From assembly GCA_903970355.1 (NCBI GenBank), contig CAJCIF010000514.1:1-5669 (forward strand): a DNA stretch of 5,669 nt, read 5' to 3'. A program made the translations under genes and the position numbers. A model generated the notes under the pieces. The model did not search any database and was not told the origin of the DNA. It worked only from the letters and a program-made list of their open reading frames with translations. This DNA comes from Actinomycetota bacterium. GTDB lineage: Bacteria > Cyanobacteriota > Vampirovibrionia > Obscuribacterales > Obscuribacteraceae. Shown here piece after piece: positions 5,427-5,669 of this stretch (position 1 is the first letter of the stretch; every line of letters begins with the position of its first letter).

Positions 5427-5667
5427 AAGAGCTTATGCCAGGTATGTTTTTTGTTTCGTTCCTGCGCAAAAGCGCGTCATAGTGTGATCTGCTCGTCTCG
5501 TTAGAAAGAATCTCCCAAGCAGCTTTCACATATTTATACTTATAGGGATCGCCTGTTTTCTCGTTGGAAGGTTCGTATTTTGCAAGGAGAAAATCGTGAG
5601 CGAGTCGAATTAACTCGATTTCCGCTTCGGGATCGATTTGCAATAATTTGTCGAGGTTTGGCTCTTC
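5425..5667 (-). CDS. J-domain-like protein lacking HPD, 5' end cut by the window edge
   Basis: At least 80 residues are visible and the frame is still open at the right edge, so the start is probably outside. The internal TTG at 5643 would remove the first helix cap and is unlikely to be the true start. The pattern is that of a J domain: NLDKLLQIDPEAEIELIRLAH (compare 'dyYevLgv.p.as..eIk.ayr'), FLLAKYEPSNEK at the position of 'LA.kyHPDkn', and VKAAWEILSNETSRSHYDALLRR (compare 'in.AyevLsd...R..YD'). The HPD triplet needed to stimulate DnaK is replaced by EPS (5566-5574), so this is a J-like protein that probably does not act as an Hsp70 co-chaperone. The product as seen has no membrane segment and no zinc-finger or G/F region. 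It is directly upstream of the membrane PH-like gene (12 bases apart), suggesting that the two products work together. Confidence 0.72.
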   Translation of the reverse strand, partial: EEPNLDKLLQIDPEAEIELIRLAHDFLLAKYEPSNEKTGDPYKYKYVKAAWEILSNETSRSHYDALLRRNETKNIPGISS

Positions 5668-5669
5668 AT

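Noticed and set aside
5650..5669. ATG at the right edge on the minus strand (5669-5667) as the start of the J-like gene
   Set aside because: It is in another frame and reaches a stop after 19 codons, whereas the J-like pattern continues to the edge in its own frame.
1..5669. Toxin-antitoxin, CRISPR, retron or phage-defence locus
   Set aside because: No repeats with spacers, nuclease, reverse transcriptase or toxin motifs were seen; the small gene pairs have other patterns.

Overview
The window comes from a bacterium, probably Gram-negative. Genes have clear AGGAG-type ribosome binding sites, intrinsic terminators, a lipobox and Sec-type signal peptides. Base composition looks balanced. I cannot name a lineage from these genes. 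All proteins are accessory or poorly characterised, with no ribosomal or core metabolic genes, so this looks like an accessory or lineage-specific stretch.

Left part, plus strand (1-3481): four apparently separate genes. (1) An ABC-type substrate-binding lipoprotein of the nitrate/sulfonate/NMT1-like class, whose start codon cannot be resolved and may lie left of the window; a hairpin follows it. (2) A small secreted protein built on repeated His-Pro motifs, followed by a textbook intrinsic terminator. (3) An exported protein of 315 residues that looks like a TIM-barrel glycoside hydrolase, preceded by a perfect TATAAT box and a strong ribosome binding site. (4) A 163-residue protein without a signal peptide, carrying three copies of a 38-40 residue unit not recognised as a named family.

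Middle, plus strand (3591-4247): a possible 45-residue membrane peptide, then a small beta-rich PEGA-like domain. A single in-frame TAA separates this domain from a two-helix membrane tail that would normally be its C-terminus. It is either a recently broken gene or a soluble form with a cryptic tail.

Right part, minus strand (4212-5669): three genes read leftwards. First is a J-domain-like protein without the HPD triplet, cut by the right edge. It is followed 12 bases later by a two-helix membrane protein with a probable bacterial PH-like domain, and then by a 229-residue protein of unknown function. The first two are almost certainly co-transcribed, because the ribosome binding site of the second overlaps the stop of the first. 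The third could belong to the same unit. Its end overlaps the convergent membrane-tail frame by 36 bases.

I see no tRNA or rRNA, CRISPR array, insertion sequence, integrase or attachment site. No defence system or other complete undescribed system is demonstrable. The best leads are the split PEGA-like gene, the three-unit repeat protein and the minus-strand J-like/membrane/unknown cluster. All gaps between genes are shorter than 300 bases.
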